The notes under the pieces: model-generated
Databases searched by the model: none
Seen by the model: only the letters and a program-made list of their open reading frames with translations
What the model was told of the DNA's origin: nothing
Assembly (NCBI RefSeq): GCF_001625215.2
Contig: NC_030387.2
Span: forward strand, 10,568,501 to 10,632,500
DNA from: Daucus carota subsp. sativus
Lineage: Eukaryota > Streptophyta > Magnoliopsida > Apiales > Apiaceae
Direction of reading: 5' to 3'
Length of the DNA: 64,000 bases
Position numbers and translations under genes: made by a program
Shown here: positions 30,737 through 42,925 of the stretch, in pieces
How positions within the stretch are numbered: position 1 is the first letter of the stretch
Layout: every line of letters begins with the position of its first letter

Positions 30737-30975
30737 GGGGTTGCAATTTCGGATAACGGGTCGTGTTCGTGTCAGCAATCGGGTCGATTTCGGGTCAAAT
30801 TAAAATTACTTAAAATTGAAAAAAATTGAAAAGAATGTTATTAGAAACGAAATTCTAATTTCGGTCATTTCGGGTCCATTTCGTATCAATCACGTAATTT
30901 TCGGGTCATTTTTGGATATTGTCTCAATAAATCAGATTGCGGATTCGGATCAGGTTCGGATCGTGTGATATTACC
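30737..30975 (+). repeat. Dispersed repeat rich in CGGGTC, copy B
   Basis: Reverse-complement relative of 20511-20736: GGGGTTGCAATTTCGGATAA, CGGGTCGTGTTCGTGTC, TCGGGTCGATTTCGGGTC and TTAGAAACGAAATTCTAATT occur in the same order. 31119-31300 downstream has a single worn Stowaway-like end (CTTCCTCTGTTTCATGAAAT). Confidence 0.7.
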
Positions 30976-31329
30976 TGACTTATTTGACACCATAAATTTC
31001 TTCACCCGGCCAAATGCTATGTCATGGGCTCATAAACATCAGAGCAATACTTGCCATTAAAAAGGTCAATCAAAGAATCTTTCTCATAGTGACATCAATA
31101 TAATCAACCGTAAAATTATTACTTCCTCTGTTTCATGAAATTGTTAATATTCATTATTTGCACGTATTTTGAGATTATAATAAAATGTAATTTTATACCT
31201 AATATTTTTTTGATTTATTTTATTTCCTGAATAAAAATTTATTATACACACTGCATTCTTTGCAACACCAAAAATTTCAAAAGTAAAAGAAATTAAACAT
31301 GCTTTGCAAATAAAATAAAAACGGTTTTT

Positions 31330-31498
31330 CTAGTGTGTGCCCATGGGCACATGCTAAGGGCGGAATTTGATAAGTTTGAAAGATTTTGATTGGCTCTTAT
31401 ATTTTAATAATGATGGACCCCCTGCAAATACACCAACCACACCAATCAAAATCTCCCAAACATGTCAAATTCCGCGCTTAGCCATGGGCACACACCAG
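31330..31498. mobile_element. Short MITE, about 57-bp terminal inverted repeats, 169 bp
   Basis: Left end CTAGTGTGTGCCCATGGGCA, right end GCCATGGGCACACACCAG, with pairing continuing through GCGGAATTTGA and GATTTTGATTGG. No clear target duplication. It lies about 370 bp upstream of the ARG1-like start codon. Confidence 0.75.
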
Positions 31499-31865
31499 AC
31501 AAACCCAAATAAAAATAATGCTGTTCCTCTCCGGTTCTTAAATAATCACATGTATATACAAAACTCCTGTACACTTTCTTTATTTTGTCTGTCAAAATCT
31601 TCTTGTATTATCTCCTTCAAAGCTCCAGCTCCGAGCTTGTTCATCTGGAGCTTTGTTTTTCTCCCCATTTTCACCTCTCCCCTCATTTCTTCTCTCTCCA
31701 CAACCCCATTCATCAAAATTTGATTTTTGGGCCGAAGAATCGATTCTTTAATTGCCCAAGAACACAAAAATTGGGCAGATTTGGTGAATTTTGGTGTTTC
31801 ATGCTGTAAAGATTTAATCTTTGTGTCATTTTCGGGGTTTTGGGTGGAAAATATATTGGCCCAGA

Positions 31866-34800
31866 ATGCCAAAATCAGAGAAAAATGGTGGTGGAGGAGA
31901 AGCTAAGAAAGTGCTTAGAAGAGACCCTTATGAGGTTCTAGCAGTCTCAAGAAACTCTACGGATCAAGAAATCAAGACTGCGTATCGAAAACTCGCTTTA
32001 AAGTATGTTCTTTTGAGTTAATGCTGTGTACGTTATTGAATTGTTTGATGAATTAAGTGGCTTTTATTTCAATTTGTACTGTTTTGGGATGTTGGGGATG
32101 AATATTTGAAATTTTTACTGTGTGGTTACTAGAATTTAGTGTTTCAGGGCTTCTTTGGTCCCCATTGGAAAGTGAGGTACTTTTTTTTCAGTTGCAGCAT
32201 TATTGATTTTATATCTCATTCGGTGATAAATAGCTTAGGAATTATAGAAAAATTGGTTATATGTAATTGAAGTTACATGTGCTAAAGTACTCGACTTTTG
32301 TAAGTCAAACTACATATTTGAAAGGGGTGCTTCTTTTTACTATTTGATCTTAGACTTATAACCCAATTTTACATTGTAAGTTGTTTTTTGATGAACTGGC
32401 CAATTGCGTTAATTTGGCGTGCGTGTTGGTTTGAAGTTGTTTATAAAGTAAAGTTAAACAGGCCCTCCGGTGTTTTTGTTGACTAAAGGCCACTATATAC
32501 ATCATCATAATGTTATGTTAATTAGTTTTAATGACTTGGAAATAATGGTCTCAAGTAAGGAGAAAGGAAAGAAAACATTTGAGTTGGTTACAAGTATTTA
32601 GAACTGACTCAGAGTCTTGTAGTTCATACTATTTCTGTTGAGGTTAAATATGTTCAAGGGAACTTAGAATTGTACAAGCAAATTCTCACAAGTCTAGTGA
32701 TGTAAAGTGATTATATATCTTTAAGCATTATAGGACGTGACATGACAAGTCTGGTTTTGTATCCACTTGTCTTATCATTTTCCTCACCCTTTCAGACTTT
32801 AAAGTTTCAAGTAAGCTATCTAGAGTGGTTGACTGGAAATTTATGTTGTCTCTTCAACAATTATATATATAGTTATAGTTATAACTGCTCCTTTGCTTTG
32901 CATCATTTTTTTAATTTACGTATGATGTGTTTAATTTTTTTGACATTACATTCCTTACGAAAATAAATTAAATTAATCTCATTATTGTTTAATTGTATAT
33001 CCTTGTAGGGTATTATCAAGTTGACCTGCTTAAAAAGATAATTGTAAGAACTACAAATCAATTGTACTGTGGCAAGAACCTTGTTGTAGTGTGGTTTAAT
33101 GCTTGTTCTACCAAGGCAACTATATTTATCTTTTACCATCACCCTATATGATACTGCCTCATAGGAATGTTGTCCTTGTCTTGACTCTACTAGTGCATAC
33201 TCTCAGCCATTGTGAGAGTTTTTGGCATCAATTGATTTTTTTTTCCTTTCTCTCAAAGCGACCAGAAAAGCCTAAACTGGAGTAAATTGGTAACAGAAGC
33301 ATTTAGTGAAAATGTTTAGGAGGAACTGCTACAAGGGGTTTTCTGATTTTCAAAAACTCGAAAAAAAAATCAGAACCTGTATCATAAACTGGTCTGAAGT
33401 ATATTGTTTTAGTGTTTAGTTAGCAAATTTTGTTTATGTTTGAGTTAAACGTGTGGATGCTATTAATATTTTACTTTTCTTTTCATGATCTAAGTGGAAT
33501 TTTATCTGCATTTGCATTTACATTGAGGTTTGGAGGTTTAGGCAGTAGGTATCTTTAGAGAGATGGAGTGGATTTTTTATTAGTAGTCTACATTTGATTT
33601 GTGCATCAGTCAGCAATAGGTTTTGGGGAGAACTGCTTAACTTATCAAACACAGAGAGTTGAATGCGATAATACTACTCTTTATCTTTGTAAGGACACGT
33701 GTCTGATGTTTTGACACCAGCAGACTCAATAAGTATGTAAAAACTAAAGAGTTGTGATGTTCTGGGCCTGGGAGAATTTGATAGTTATAGTACTTTTGGT
33801 CTGACTTTGAGCTCAAATTCCAGTAATAAAATTGTTGTTTAAAATAATAAATTAAAGACATTTTATTAGTAGATCTTGGAATGGAAGAAGAACGTAGTTG
33901 ACATTAATAGAATTTGAGAATCATATACTCTACATTTAATGTTGTTTCTATGTTATAATAAAAGAATTATAAATTCGAATTGAAAATATAACTGATAATA
34001 AATATATACTCAACCATCGAATTTGATCTCGACATACTTCAAAGACATCAAAAATAACATCGTTAAGAATACTTTGCGATGTAACTCTAATATTTAATCG
34101 TAAGAAGTTAAGTTGTTTTGTGACCAATGGTAACTGTCATGGGTTTATACCATGATTGCAGCTTTTTCACAATGTTAAAGGTTGCATACATTGGGGTGTT
34201 ATGTTGATCCTATGTTGAAATATCGTGTCATGATCTAAGATCTACGTAGTTTTCTTCTTAACATCTTTACATTTCGGGAAAGTTGGTCTACCAATTTGTT
34301 ATCAGGTATACCAAGCCCCATCTCCTCAAAATTTTAGTTAAAGGGTATTGCTTCCCAAGTTCTCATCTAAAATGAATTTCTTAACATTTGGTATGTGCTG
34401 TATAAATACTCTGTATTGTTTCACAAGATTATTTTTGCACTATATGTCCTTTGCTTGTTTCAAGGTTTCTTTGCATGTTATCATTGCATGTGACAGGCAT
34501 AACCTTTATAGTCTAATCTTTTACTATTTTAGATACCATCCTGACAAGAATGCAAATGATCCTAAGGCAGCTGACATGTTTAAGGAGGTCACTTTTTCCT
34601 ATAATATATTGTCAGACCCAGATAAAAGACGTCAATTTGACTCTGCTGGTTTTGAGGTAAGGATTACTCGAATTCACTTACCATCTAAATGTGTTGCTGT
34701 AACTATAGAACTCAAAATATCTCTATTCAGTTCATGAATGTAGCCATTACTGCCAGTCTGTAATTGTTTTCTGTTAGCAGGCTGTGGAATCTGATAACCA

Positions 34801-37800
34801 AGAGTTGGAACTGGATCTGTCGAGTTTAGGAGCTTTTAATACTATGTTTGCTGCTCTTTTTAGGTAACTCAGTGCCAATAGTATCATTCTTGTATTCATC
34901 ATGGAAATGACTCTCCTCTTTTCTTCTTGGCCTTTTTTCCTCTACTATCTTACTTCAGTTTTCATTTATATAATATGAAACTCTATTAAGTATTACATAA
35001 ATTAGTAGATCTGTTTCCTCTGTATCCAATATACAGTAAACTTGGTGTCCCAATAAAAACCACTGTTTCAGCCAGTGTGCTTGAGGAGGCACTAAATGGT
35101 GCAGTGCCAGTCCGTCCACTACCTCTTGGCCAAACTGTGTTTAGAAAGGTGTGATATTGTCCTTCTCGTTTGATTTTTATTCTTCTGATCTCCCCTGATA
35201 CGTCTGTTAATTTTCATAATTTTCTAATTCTCAAGGTTGAAAAGCAGTGTGCTCACTTCTATTCAGTCACAATAACAGAAACTGAAGCAGAGGCTGGGAT
35301 AGTGTGTCGAGTACAATCGTCTGATAAAAGCAAATTTAAGGTATGTAAAAAAGGTGCATATATGGATCCAGTAAATGTATTTGTTCTATAGAATGCTAAA
35401 ATTGTAGTTTTCTTCTCAGTGATCTGAATATGGATTATTTGATCATAGTGTAACTTTATGTTATTTATGCTTAACATACAAGTTAATAAATGGAAACAAG
35501 TTAAATATTTCAACAAAGTTCTGAGAGTAGACATTCAGAATTTTAATAAATTAGGTTACATCAATGAAAGTTGGATACTCATGAGGTGCTCACTCTGTCA
35601 TAACTTCTTTGTTCTTCCAAGTAAATTGTTAAGATGTCATTTGCCCTGATGCCCAATTTATTGAAATATTATACCGTGCTGCGACAGAAACCATCACAAA
35701 AATTAATGTGAAGGTCAGTGACGGAGCCAGAAAGATGTTTTTCGGGGGCCTGAAATATATATACTAATTACGCTCAAAAATATTATGTATCACATTTTCT
35801 ACCCGCATTAACAATTAAAGTCCATTTTTTTTAGGTTCTTATGAGAAAACATAATTCATGTCCTCACCTTTCATTGAAAAAATTTAATCATTCAATTACA
35901 AAACTGTGGAGGATAGACAGCTACACGAGTTGCAAGCACGGAGATTCATAAACAGAATAGAGAGTAAAAAGAGAAATTGACCAATATCCAAACTAGTGAT
36001 GTCTCCTGGGCTGTGCATCTTATATTATAAAATTTTATAAATGATATAGTTTTATTTGTAAATTAAATAAATACAAATAATATAGTACTATAAGTTATGC
36101 TACATCCACAAAATTGAGTACAAAATGACATGGTAATTGAAGTGGAATGTTTTAATTGGTATTGTTAATGCATATCATTAAAATTGATAACAAATGATTT
36201 AGTTTTATTTTAAAAATTAAATTAATGCAAATAATATAGTACTATAAGTAATGCTACATCCACAAATTGAATACAAAATGACATGAAAATTGAAGTGGGA
36301 TGTTTTAGTTGGTGCTATGCGTATAGAGGGGCCCATTTTTAAAAAAAAAACTTAACAAATATCATTTTATGAAAGATTTTATATCTAATACTGGTGAAGG
36401 TTGCTTGTCTGATGTGTTTTGAATGTCTATATATTTATTTCATTCTTGTTCTACCAGATTTTGTTGTATTTGAGGTGATAACAATGTTGGATTACCAACG
36501 GTCATTGTATTTCTGCAGCTATTGTATTTTGATCAAGAAGGAAATACTGGACTCAGCCTTGCTTTGCAGGTAATATTCTCATTCTTATCTAGTAGGTTAA
36601 ATGATATTCACATAATAAGATTTGGACTGCAACTGCAATGCATAAATGATCTTCTTATTATTAACTTGACTAGAATTGAAAGGAAATGATTTGAGAATTA
36701 ATCTGATAAAATCACTTAATCAGTCTTTTGCTGTTTCTGGTATTAGGGCTATTTAATTTGAGACTTTTGTTTGTATAATGAATGTCAAGTGTCAGGTGTA
36801 ATTAGTCCTAATCTTTTCTTAGCATTATACTTTTTGGTTGCTCGCACAACTTCTTTAGAGTTTTGCACCGTGCAGCATATGTTTAGTATTGAGAAATTGG
36901 ATTCAGAGTTATCTGTTTTTTCCGTTCGACCTTTTCTTAATAACTTGTTCCTTTTTTCAGAACAATGATATATTCCTTTAATCATTTTGTGTACTTTCAT
37001 TTCCTAAAATTTATGGCTATGTTTGTTTTAAGGATTATAATCTCCAGATTATTTATCTTATTTATCTCAAATATAAAAGGATGATAATCCCAATGAACTC
37101 AGATCTTAATCATTTTTTTTTGTTCATATTTCCATGGGATTATAATGCCTTTTAAAAAAAGTTATTATAATCCCACAGAAATGAATCAATAAGAGATTGC
37201 AATACAATTCCATGGGATTATAATCCTTTAAATTTAGAGAAAATGATATAGTTGTCCGGGGAATATAATCTCTTGAAACAAACATGGCCTTAATCTTTAA
37301 CTTTTTCTTAAAGAGATATGATGTTTATACATTGATGCAATACCCACAGCAAACTAGTTTGTAGGTCTGTGAATCATTTTCTCTATAAAAGTGGAATGAC
37401 TTGGAATTACTAATTATACCTGACATTTTGTGGCAGGACGACTGCACAAAAACGGGAAAATTTACAGTTGCTGGAATGTACTTTCTTGGGTTTCCTACCT
37501 ATCGATTAGATCAAACATTAAATTCAGTGAGCAACTATCAAACTTAAATGCGTCAAAAATTCAGTATGAAAGAACATGCTTAATTTGTCAATTGCCTTTT
37601 TGTTCATGGGTTGGAACCAGATGGCAGCTGCAAAAGATCCTGATACTGCCTTTTTCAAAAAGCTGGATGGATTTCAGCCATGTGAGATAACTGAACTAAA
37701 AGCCGGAACTCATGTGTTTGCTGTTTATGGTAAGATCCTATTACTATTTCCTTTTGGGAATTCCCAATTATTCGCTTTTCAGGGCTATTGTAGTTGTCGA

Positions 37801-38462
37801 CTCATCACTTCCTGATCTTCCTTGTCTTTGTATAGGTGACAATTTTTTCAAAAGTGTTAGTTACAGTATCGAAGTTCTTTGTGCTGCTCCTTTCTCAGAA
37901 GAAAAAGAAAAACTTAGAGCTGTCGAAGCTCAAATTTTATCAAAAAGAGTGGACATTTCAAAGTTTGAAACTGAATACAGAGAGGTCTGGACTTTTCTAA
38001 AAGCAACTGTTGTGCTCATGGGTGCATTGGTTATTTTCTTTCGTTCTAATAACTTGTATATTTGCAGGTTCTAGCACAATTTACGGAAATGACAAGTAGA
38101 TATGCACAAGAAATGCAGTCAGTAAGTTGTACTCTATTAATTATTACATATGGAGCTTCATTCTTGACAGTACCATCTCGAAATAGTAGTCTCTTAGCAG
38201 GAGATTCTTGTTGGAGGTCTAATTGCCCATTTTCATACAGATCGACAAGCTTCTCAAGCAAAGAAGTGATATACATTCATCTTACAGAGTCGATCCACCA
38301 ATGAAGCGTAGTGCTAGTAGAAACAAGAGCGGTAAGGGTGCTTCTAAGGAAGGTGGTGAAGATGGGCATGGGAAAGACAAGAAGTCTTCAACGAGGGACA
38401 GGCCAAAGAAAAATAAATGGTTCAAAATTCACTTGAAGGCAGACAAGAGAAAACCATGCTAA
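31866..38462 (+). CDS. ARG1-like: ARG1/ARL-type DnaJ protein (altered response to gravity family), 411 aa
   Basis: Eleven exons with GT-AG introns: 31866-32002, 34533-34656, 34781-34863, 35037-35148, 35236-35340, 36519-36569, 37437-37526, 37621-37729, 37836-37984, 38068-38121, 38241-38462. Phases match throughout. Residues 20-85 form a J domain with HPD at 48-50 (type III: no Gly/Phe or Cys-rich region). The middle has family signatures [33 protein letters not shown] coiled coil spans about 290-355 and a Lys-rich tail ends [17 protein letters not shown]. Arabidopsis ARG1 (410 aa) and ARL2 are peripheral endomembrane/cytoskeleton-associated co-chaperones of root and hypocotyl gravity signalling that stimulate Hsp70 through the HPD loop; that role is transferred by family. 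Intron 1 is 2.5 kb. A MITE and a tandem repeat lie in later introns. Confidence 0.95.
36038..36320 (+). repeat. Two-copy tandem repeat in intron 5 of the ARG1-like gene
   Basis: About 130 bp (ATGATATAGTTTTATTT .. ATAATATAGTACTATAAG .. GCTACATCCACAAA) at 36038-36166 recurs at 36191-36318. A CAGTGACGGAGCCAGAAA stretch lies upstream at 35715, and GGGGCCCATTTTT follows at 36329, which may be the worn ends of a transposon that held the repeats. Confidence 0.7.
37015..37289. mobile_element. MITE in intron 6 of the ARG1-like gene, 275 bp
   Basis: Ends GGCTATGTTTGTTTTAAGGA and TTGAAACAAACATGGCC, with an extended inverted repeat including ATTATAATCTCC. TTA lies next to both ends (one base offset on the left), suggesting PIF/Harbinger. 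It has been tolerated inside an intron. Confidence 0.78.
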
Positions 38463-39179
38463 GAAGTCGGGAATTTTAATCTCCACTCGAGGTAAAACAT
38501 GTACGACCAAATTGTGCATTTCAAATGTAATATTCCAACAAAGAAGAAATGTTTCCACTGCAGTTATTGTCGTCATTGTCTGTTTCCTGTCTGTATTCTA
38601 AACATAAAATGTAAATTGTGGAAATTATTGTTTGTGTTTATTATTACACTAGTAATTTGACGTCCCATTAGAAAAAAAATTGGTATTTGTGTTTTATCAC
38701 CTATGTTGAACAGGATTACATTGTTAAGAGAACAGATGACCATACCACAGAAGCCTGAGAGCTTGACATGCTTGAAGAATTAAAACACGAAAGATATATT
38801 CGAATATAAGAAATGGTTTTCTTCCTTTATACAGATCACTAGTCCCTTCAAATTGCATGGGAAATGAAATTTTATCATATATAATCGCAGTATGACTTGC
38901 AGAGTTTGTTTTTGTTTATGATCATAATGGCCAGATTACATAGTTACTAATTATACGAAGATACTTGCAGAGATTTGGCTTATGATAATACAAAAACATA
39001 GTTACTAATTATATGAAGATACTTGCAGAGATTTGGCTTATGATCAAACTAACAGCCAGATTACATAGTTAATAATCATACAAAGATGATTAAGCCTAAG
39101 CCTGATAAAGATTACAAAAGAATCATAGAAAAAAGATGAACCAACACACCAGACAGAAAAAACTATAGCTCTCTTAACC
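38463..39179. repeat. 3' flank of the ARG1-like gene with a 58-bp tandem repeat
   Basis: ACATAGTTACTAATTATACG followed by AAGATACTTGCAGAG occurs at 38939-38984 and 38997-39042, with a third partial copy at 39063-39090. The rest is 3' UTR-like and has no gene. Confidence 0.75.
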
Positions 39180-39398
39180 CTAAACCATCAAAGTTGAAGC
39201 GAAGGACGCGACAATCACAGCTACCATGGATGGAACTGAAGTAAGAATGGCTCCAGAATCATCCGGTCTCGGGACAGGAGCAGGACCCATGTCCATCCAT
39301 CGAATGTTCGTCGTTGTATCCTTCCTTGTCGCAGCTGCGCTAAGAGCTAAAATTGCGAGGCAAGCAACTAAAACAGCAGCTGAGAAGTTAACAGCCAT
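39180..39398 (-). CDS. Arabinogalactan-peptide-like GPI-anchored protein, 72 aa
   Basis: Single-exon minus-strand frame. Residues 1-23 form a signal peptide (MAVNFSAAVLVACLAILALS). The mature part is very short and contains MGPAPVPRPDD (37-47), whose Pro residues are candidates for hydroxylation and arabinogalactan addition. A small-residue site (DDSGA) precedes a hydrophobic C terminus SMVAVIVASFASTLMV typical of a GPI-anchor signal. This layout is that of AG peptides, cell-surface proteoglycans of the plant plasma membrane and wall. There are only a few AP/PP units, so assignment to a specific AGP is not attempted. The ATG at 39398 sits 48 bp from a TATA box. Confidence 0.72.
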   Translation of the reverse strand: MAVNFSAAVLVACLAILALSAAATRKDTTTNIRWMDMGPAPVPRPDDSGAILTSVPSMVAVIVASFASTLMV

Positions 39399-39445
39399 GC
39401 CTTATGATTCTTGTACAGTTTCACTGATTGTATGATCATGTTTGC

Positions 39446-39453
39446 TTTATATA
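39446..39453 (-). promoter_or_regulatory. TATA box of the AG-peptide-like gene
   Basis: The minus strand reads GTATATAAAGC 48-55 bp upstream of the ATG at 39398. Confidence 0.55.
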
Positions 39454-39650
39454 CACATTATTATGATGGCAAACAACATACAGATATTGATAGCTGTACA
39501 ATTACACAGTTTTTCTTGTTCAATGTCGTTGATTTCAAGTGGGACGCTTTAGCCAATACTCTTTTGTTCGATACAATTTGTACATTTGCACCTGTAGAAA
39601 AACAAGTAAACAATTTTTGTTCTGTTTGCCAAGTCAGAGTAAACCATTTA

Positions 39651-40108
39651 GGGGTCGTTTGGTTCACGAGACGGTATGGGTTTGGAATCAGGAATCGGGT
39701 TAAGCTGGTATGGGGTTGAGGAATCATTCTTGATATCTTGCGTTTGGTTTAGTACTGGAATGAAAATAAATAATTTATGTACTGGAATGAAAATAAATAA
39801 TTAATAATTACTAATATTACTAATTAATAGTAAATAAAAATAAGTATATTCAAATTAAAAAATATCATATTTAATTTATGTGTTTTGAGATGGTATTTAA
39901 CTATAAATAAAAATTATTAATAAAATTTTCATTTGATACCTCATACCCGTCTCTCATACCCACCTCCCCCTAGGGTATCAAATCTGATTCCAGGTGGGTT
40001 TGAGGTATGGGTATCAGATTATAAAAATAGACAACCAAACACCAGGTATGAGTTTGAAATGAACAAAACCCATACCTGATACCAGAATCAGCTGAACCAA
40101 ACGACCCC
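39651..40108. mobile_element. Tourist-like MITE (PIF/Harbinger type), 458 bp
   Basis: Perfect 16-bp ends GGGGTCGTTTGGTTCA and TGAACCAAACGACCCC with TTA on both sides (39648-39650, 40109-40111). Internal GGTATGGGT/ACCCATACC words are inverted as well. No transposase. It lies about 250 bp upstream of the AG-peptide-like gene's start codon. Confidence 0.93.
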
Positions 40109-40111
40109 TTA

Positions 40112-41476
40112 GTTTTGGGACTAATGCAGGACTTTTGTCCGCCCAAAAATTATACAATTTACATTTTTTATATTTATATATTATAACAAAATTTTGTTTT
40201 TAGTTCCCTCGTTGTCACAACAGCAAATGACCCCCTCCATACATGTAAAGCTTTTAGGCCTTGTTTTGAAATACTCATATATTAAAAAAGAAAAATATTG
40301 GTCCTTGGTGTTACAATTTTAAGCAATAAAGTATCAAATATCAGATCCGGCCTCAATTCTCATTTTATAATGTTGCATCGTGTAATGTTTATATTTTTTT
40401 ATGAAAATGCTACTGGCATTTATCCCCTATTTTAGTCCAAACCTACAATAAAAAACAGTTGAAAATCCTTAAAAAATCTAATGCTAGATAATGTAAGGTT
40501 TCAAGCCAAAGCCCATTTAATATCACTCTCAGAATGCTACGATGCAGGGTCTTAGAATGATATTCACATCTTAGAATGGCATTTAGGATCATGTATACAT
40601 AACCTGATATTCACGACATTTTAACTTCAATTTGAATTTATAAAAAAAAAAAAAAAAACCCTTCAATTTATGATAATTCAGGGCCTTTTATCATATATTT
40701 ATTGGCTCCAGTTCTGCTGGTAACTACGGCGGGGTTATATTTATAAACTGCATTAATTTTACACCGTTGGGTATGTTACAACAGATGCTCACATGAATCT
40801 GTAGCTGAACAAAAGTTGTTTTATGCATAAACAAACAAATACAACTGGTTCATAGCTGTACTGCATCCTGTAATGTTTATCAGCTGGATTTCTTCAAGCT
40901 TTTTGTATGATAAGCTGCTAACAATGAGAATGGCGACAAAAGTGCACTCATCTCAATTACTCTCCCTATGCAGGGGATTACTATCTGAATAAAACTACTA
41001 GAAAAAACCATTGTGCAATAGTAAGCAATTCAAAATATAACAGATAGGATCGTAAACGGTAAGATTTAATGAGCTGAAACTGTGAAATTATTTCATAAAA
41101 GTTCATTCATATTTCTTTCTATATAAAAAATCTACTTAAATTCTCGAATAATGTACGTCACTTTTGTTCGACTTCCGTATTTGTAAAGTAACACTGTTTA
41201 TATAATTAAATTAAAATTTTGTTCGGAGGACTGAGAGGCTTATGCATTCGTGTGCACTTGTGATACAGGGGCTGCGAGGCATACGGAAGTAAAATAACTG
41301 AACCGCCATAGCTTTTGAGGTCTGTAAAGATGGGGATGATATTACTACAATTATTGTTGTCAGGACTCAGTTTTAAAATTGATCCTTTCAAGGACACCTG
41401 TCTTCTTACCATGACACCTAGAAATATATACATTCAATAATTGTCCTGCACTATTATTGAATATTACTGGAAAGAA
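40112..41476. other. Intergenic region, no recognised gene
   Basis: AT-rich with an A17-like tract near 40643. No TIR pair or coding family was seen. The right end is the distal promoter of the GASA gene. Confidence 0.4.
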
Positions 41477-41621
41477 TATTACTACTTCATAGACCTTGAA
41501 ATAAAAAAAAAATCACTAATTTTTTCGGATCAGTCGGGATTTCAGCCGCTTATTACTACTTCATAGACCTTGAAATAAAAAAAAATGACTAATTTTTTCG
41601 GATCAGTCGGGAGTTCAGGCG
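41477..41621 (+). repeat. Tandem 75-bp duplication just upstream of the GASA gene TATA box
   Basis: ATTACTACTTCATAGACC .. CTAATTTTTTCGGATCAGTC occurs twice head to tail (41477-41550 and 41552-41621) with few changes, ending 28 bp before the TATA box. Any regulatory elements in the unit are doubled. Confidence 0.85.
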
Positions 41622-41649
41622 CGGAGCTGAATGTTAGCAAGACATGGCC

Positions 41650-41655
41650 TATAAA
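41650..41655 (+). promoter_or_regulatory. TATA box of the GASA gene
   Basis: TATAAA, 90 bp upstream of the ATG at 41745, leaving a leader of about 60 bases. Confidence 0.6.
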
Positions 41656-41744
41656 TTGAACATGTTACACGAACTCTCCTCTACCATTATCTATCTCTTT
41701 CCTTCTCTCGCTTGATTCAAAAACATCAACAATAGAGACAACAA

Positions 41745-42407
41745 ATGGCCTTGAAACTTTTGCTTCTGCTAACTTTGATGTTCTTTAGTACTCTCCAGGT
41801 AGAATATGAGTGACTTCACATATTTTTTGGGCTAATGACTTGTACTAGCTACAATTTTCAACCTAACATCTAAAAACTTGTCTAGTACTTACTTTGGTTT
41901 GATTTTGTAGCTTCGATCTTGTGCTGCGATTTATGAACAAGAGCAGCTAGCCCTGCAGGTTGTCATCATCTCCTTGCTAACTAGTTCACACAAGCACACA
42001 CAGATTTGCATATACTTATTAATACGTTTTATATGATGCACCAGGTAGTGAAAGGACCCAACAGGAGACTTTTGCCTTATGTTGGTAAGTTTTGTGGCTT
42101 AATAACCTATATCTACTTGCTAAGCAAGTATAAATGCATAAATTTCAAAACCCAGTAGTTGTTGCAAGTAAATTATTTACCGTTGCTAAATGTTCGCATT
42201 GATTAGTTTTCTGTTGTTGCAGACTGCCAAGGACTGTGCAAAGTGAGGTGCGGGGCACATTCAAGGCCAAACGTATGCACCAGGGCTTGCGGAACATGCT
42301 GTGCTCGATGCAAGTGTGTGCCGCCTGGTACTTATGGTAACCGTCAGGCCTGTGGCAAGTGCTACACCGAAATGACCACTCACGGCAACAGGCCTAAGTG
42401 CCCCTGA
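41745..42407 (+). CDS. GASA/snakin cysteine-rich secreted peptide, 108 aa
   Basis: Four exons, GT-AG: 41745-41798, 41911-41958, 42045-42084, 42223-42407. The first 18 residues (MALKLLLLLTLMFFSTLQ) and following LRSCA form a signal peptide. A short variable linker (KGPNRRLLPYV) leads to the 60-residue GASA domain (48-108) with all twelve conserved cysteines, including CGTCCARCKCVPPGTYGN and ending RPKCP. The six predicted disulfides make a small stable extracellular peptide. Family members are gibberellin-regulated and act in growth, flowering and redox control, and as antimicrobial snakins; which role applies here cannot be told. The duplicated promoter segment upstream may affect expression. 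Confidence 0.95.
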
Positions 42408-42925
42408 TTAAATATCTTGGCATATATATAATCACCATATATTTGCCATTGTGCATGTTGTGTGGATGAGTTTCAAGAGATTTCTGTTTGTTTTGTGATC
42501 TGTAATAAGAGATATCAATGTATGTCTTTAACTAGCTAGGTGTTGTGTACCTTCATTATCTGTAGCTGTCTTGTGAATCGTGAGTGCACCAGACCTGTTT
42601 GTTTTATCAAGCTGCACCAAAAATGTTTAATCAGTAGATTAGCTGAATGAACTTGATATAATAGTATATCTGAGCACCTGAACTACATTGAATTTACCTT
42701 TTCAGTTTCTAACTTTTAAGGTGAAACTTTATTATTACCCTTGACAACGATAACTGTAGTAAACAATAAAATACTTCTGAACTAATTATCAACAATCTAA
42801 AAGCAGTAAAATCCATGAAATATAATATAAACATGATTGCAATATCATACATCATATAATACCGCATCAAGCAACCAGATCAACTTACTAGTCCAGAATG
42901 CTCATACATAAATTTACCAATAAAC
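42408..42925. other. 3' flanks of the convergent GASA and Myb/SANT genes
   Basis: 3' UTR-like sequence; AATAAA occurs near 42765. No further gene. Confidence 0.45.
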
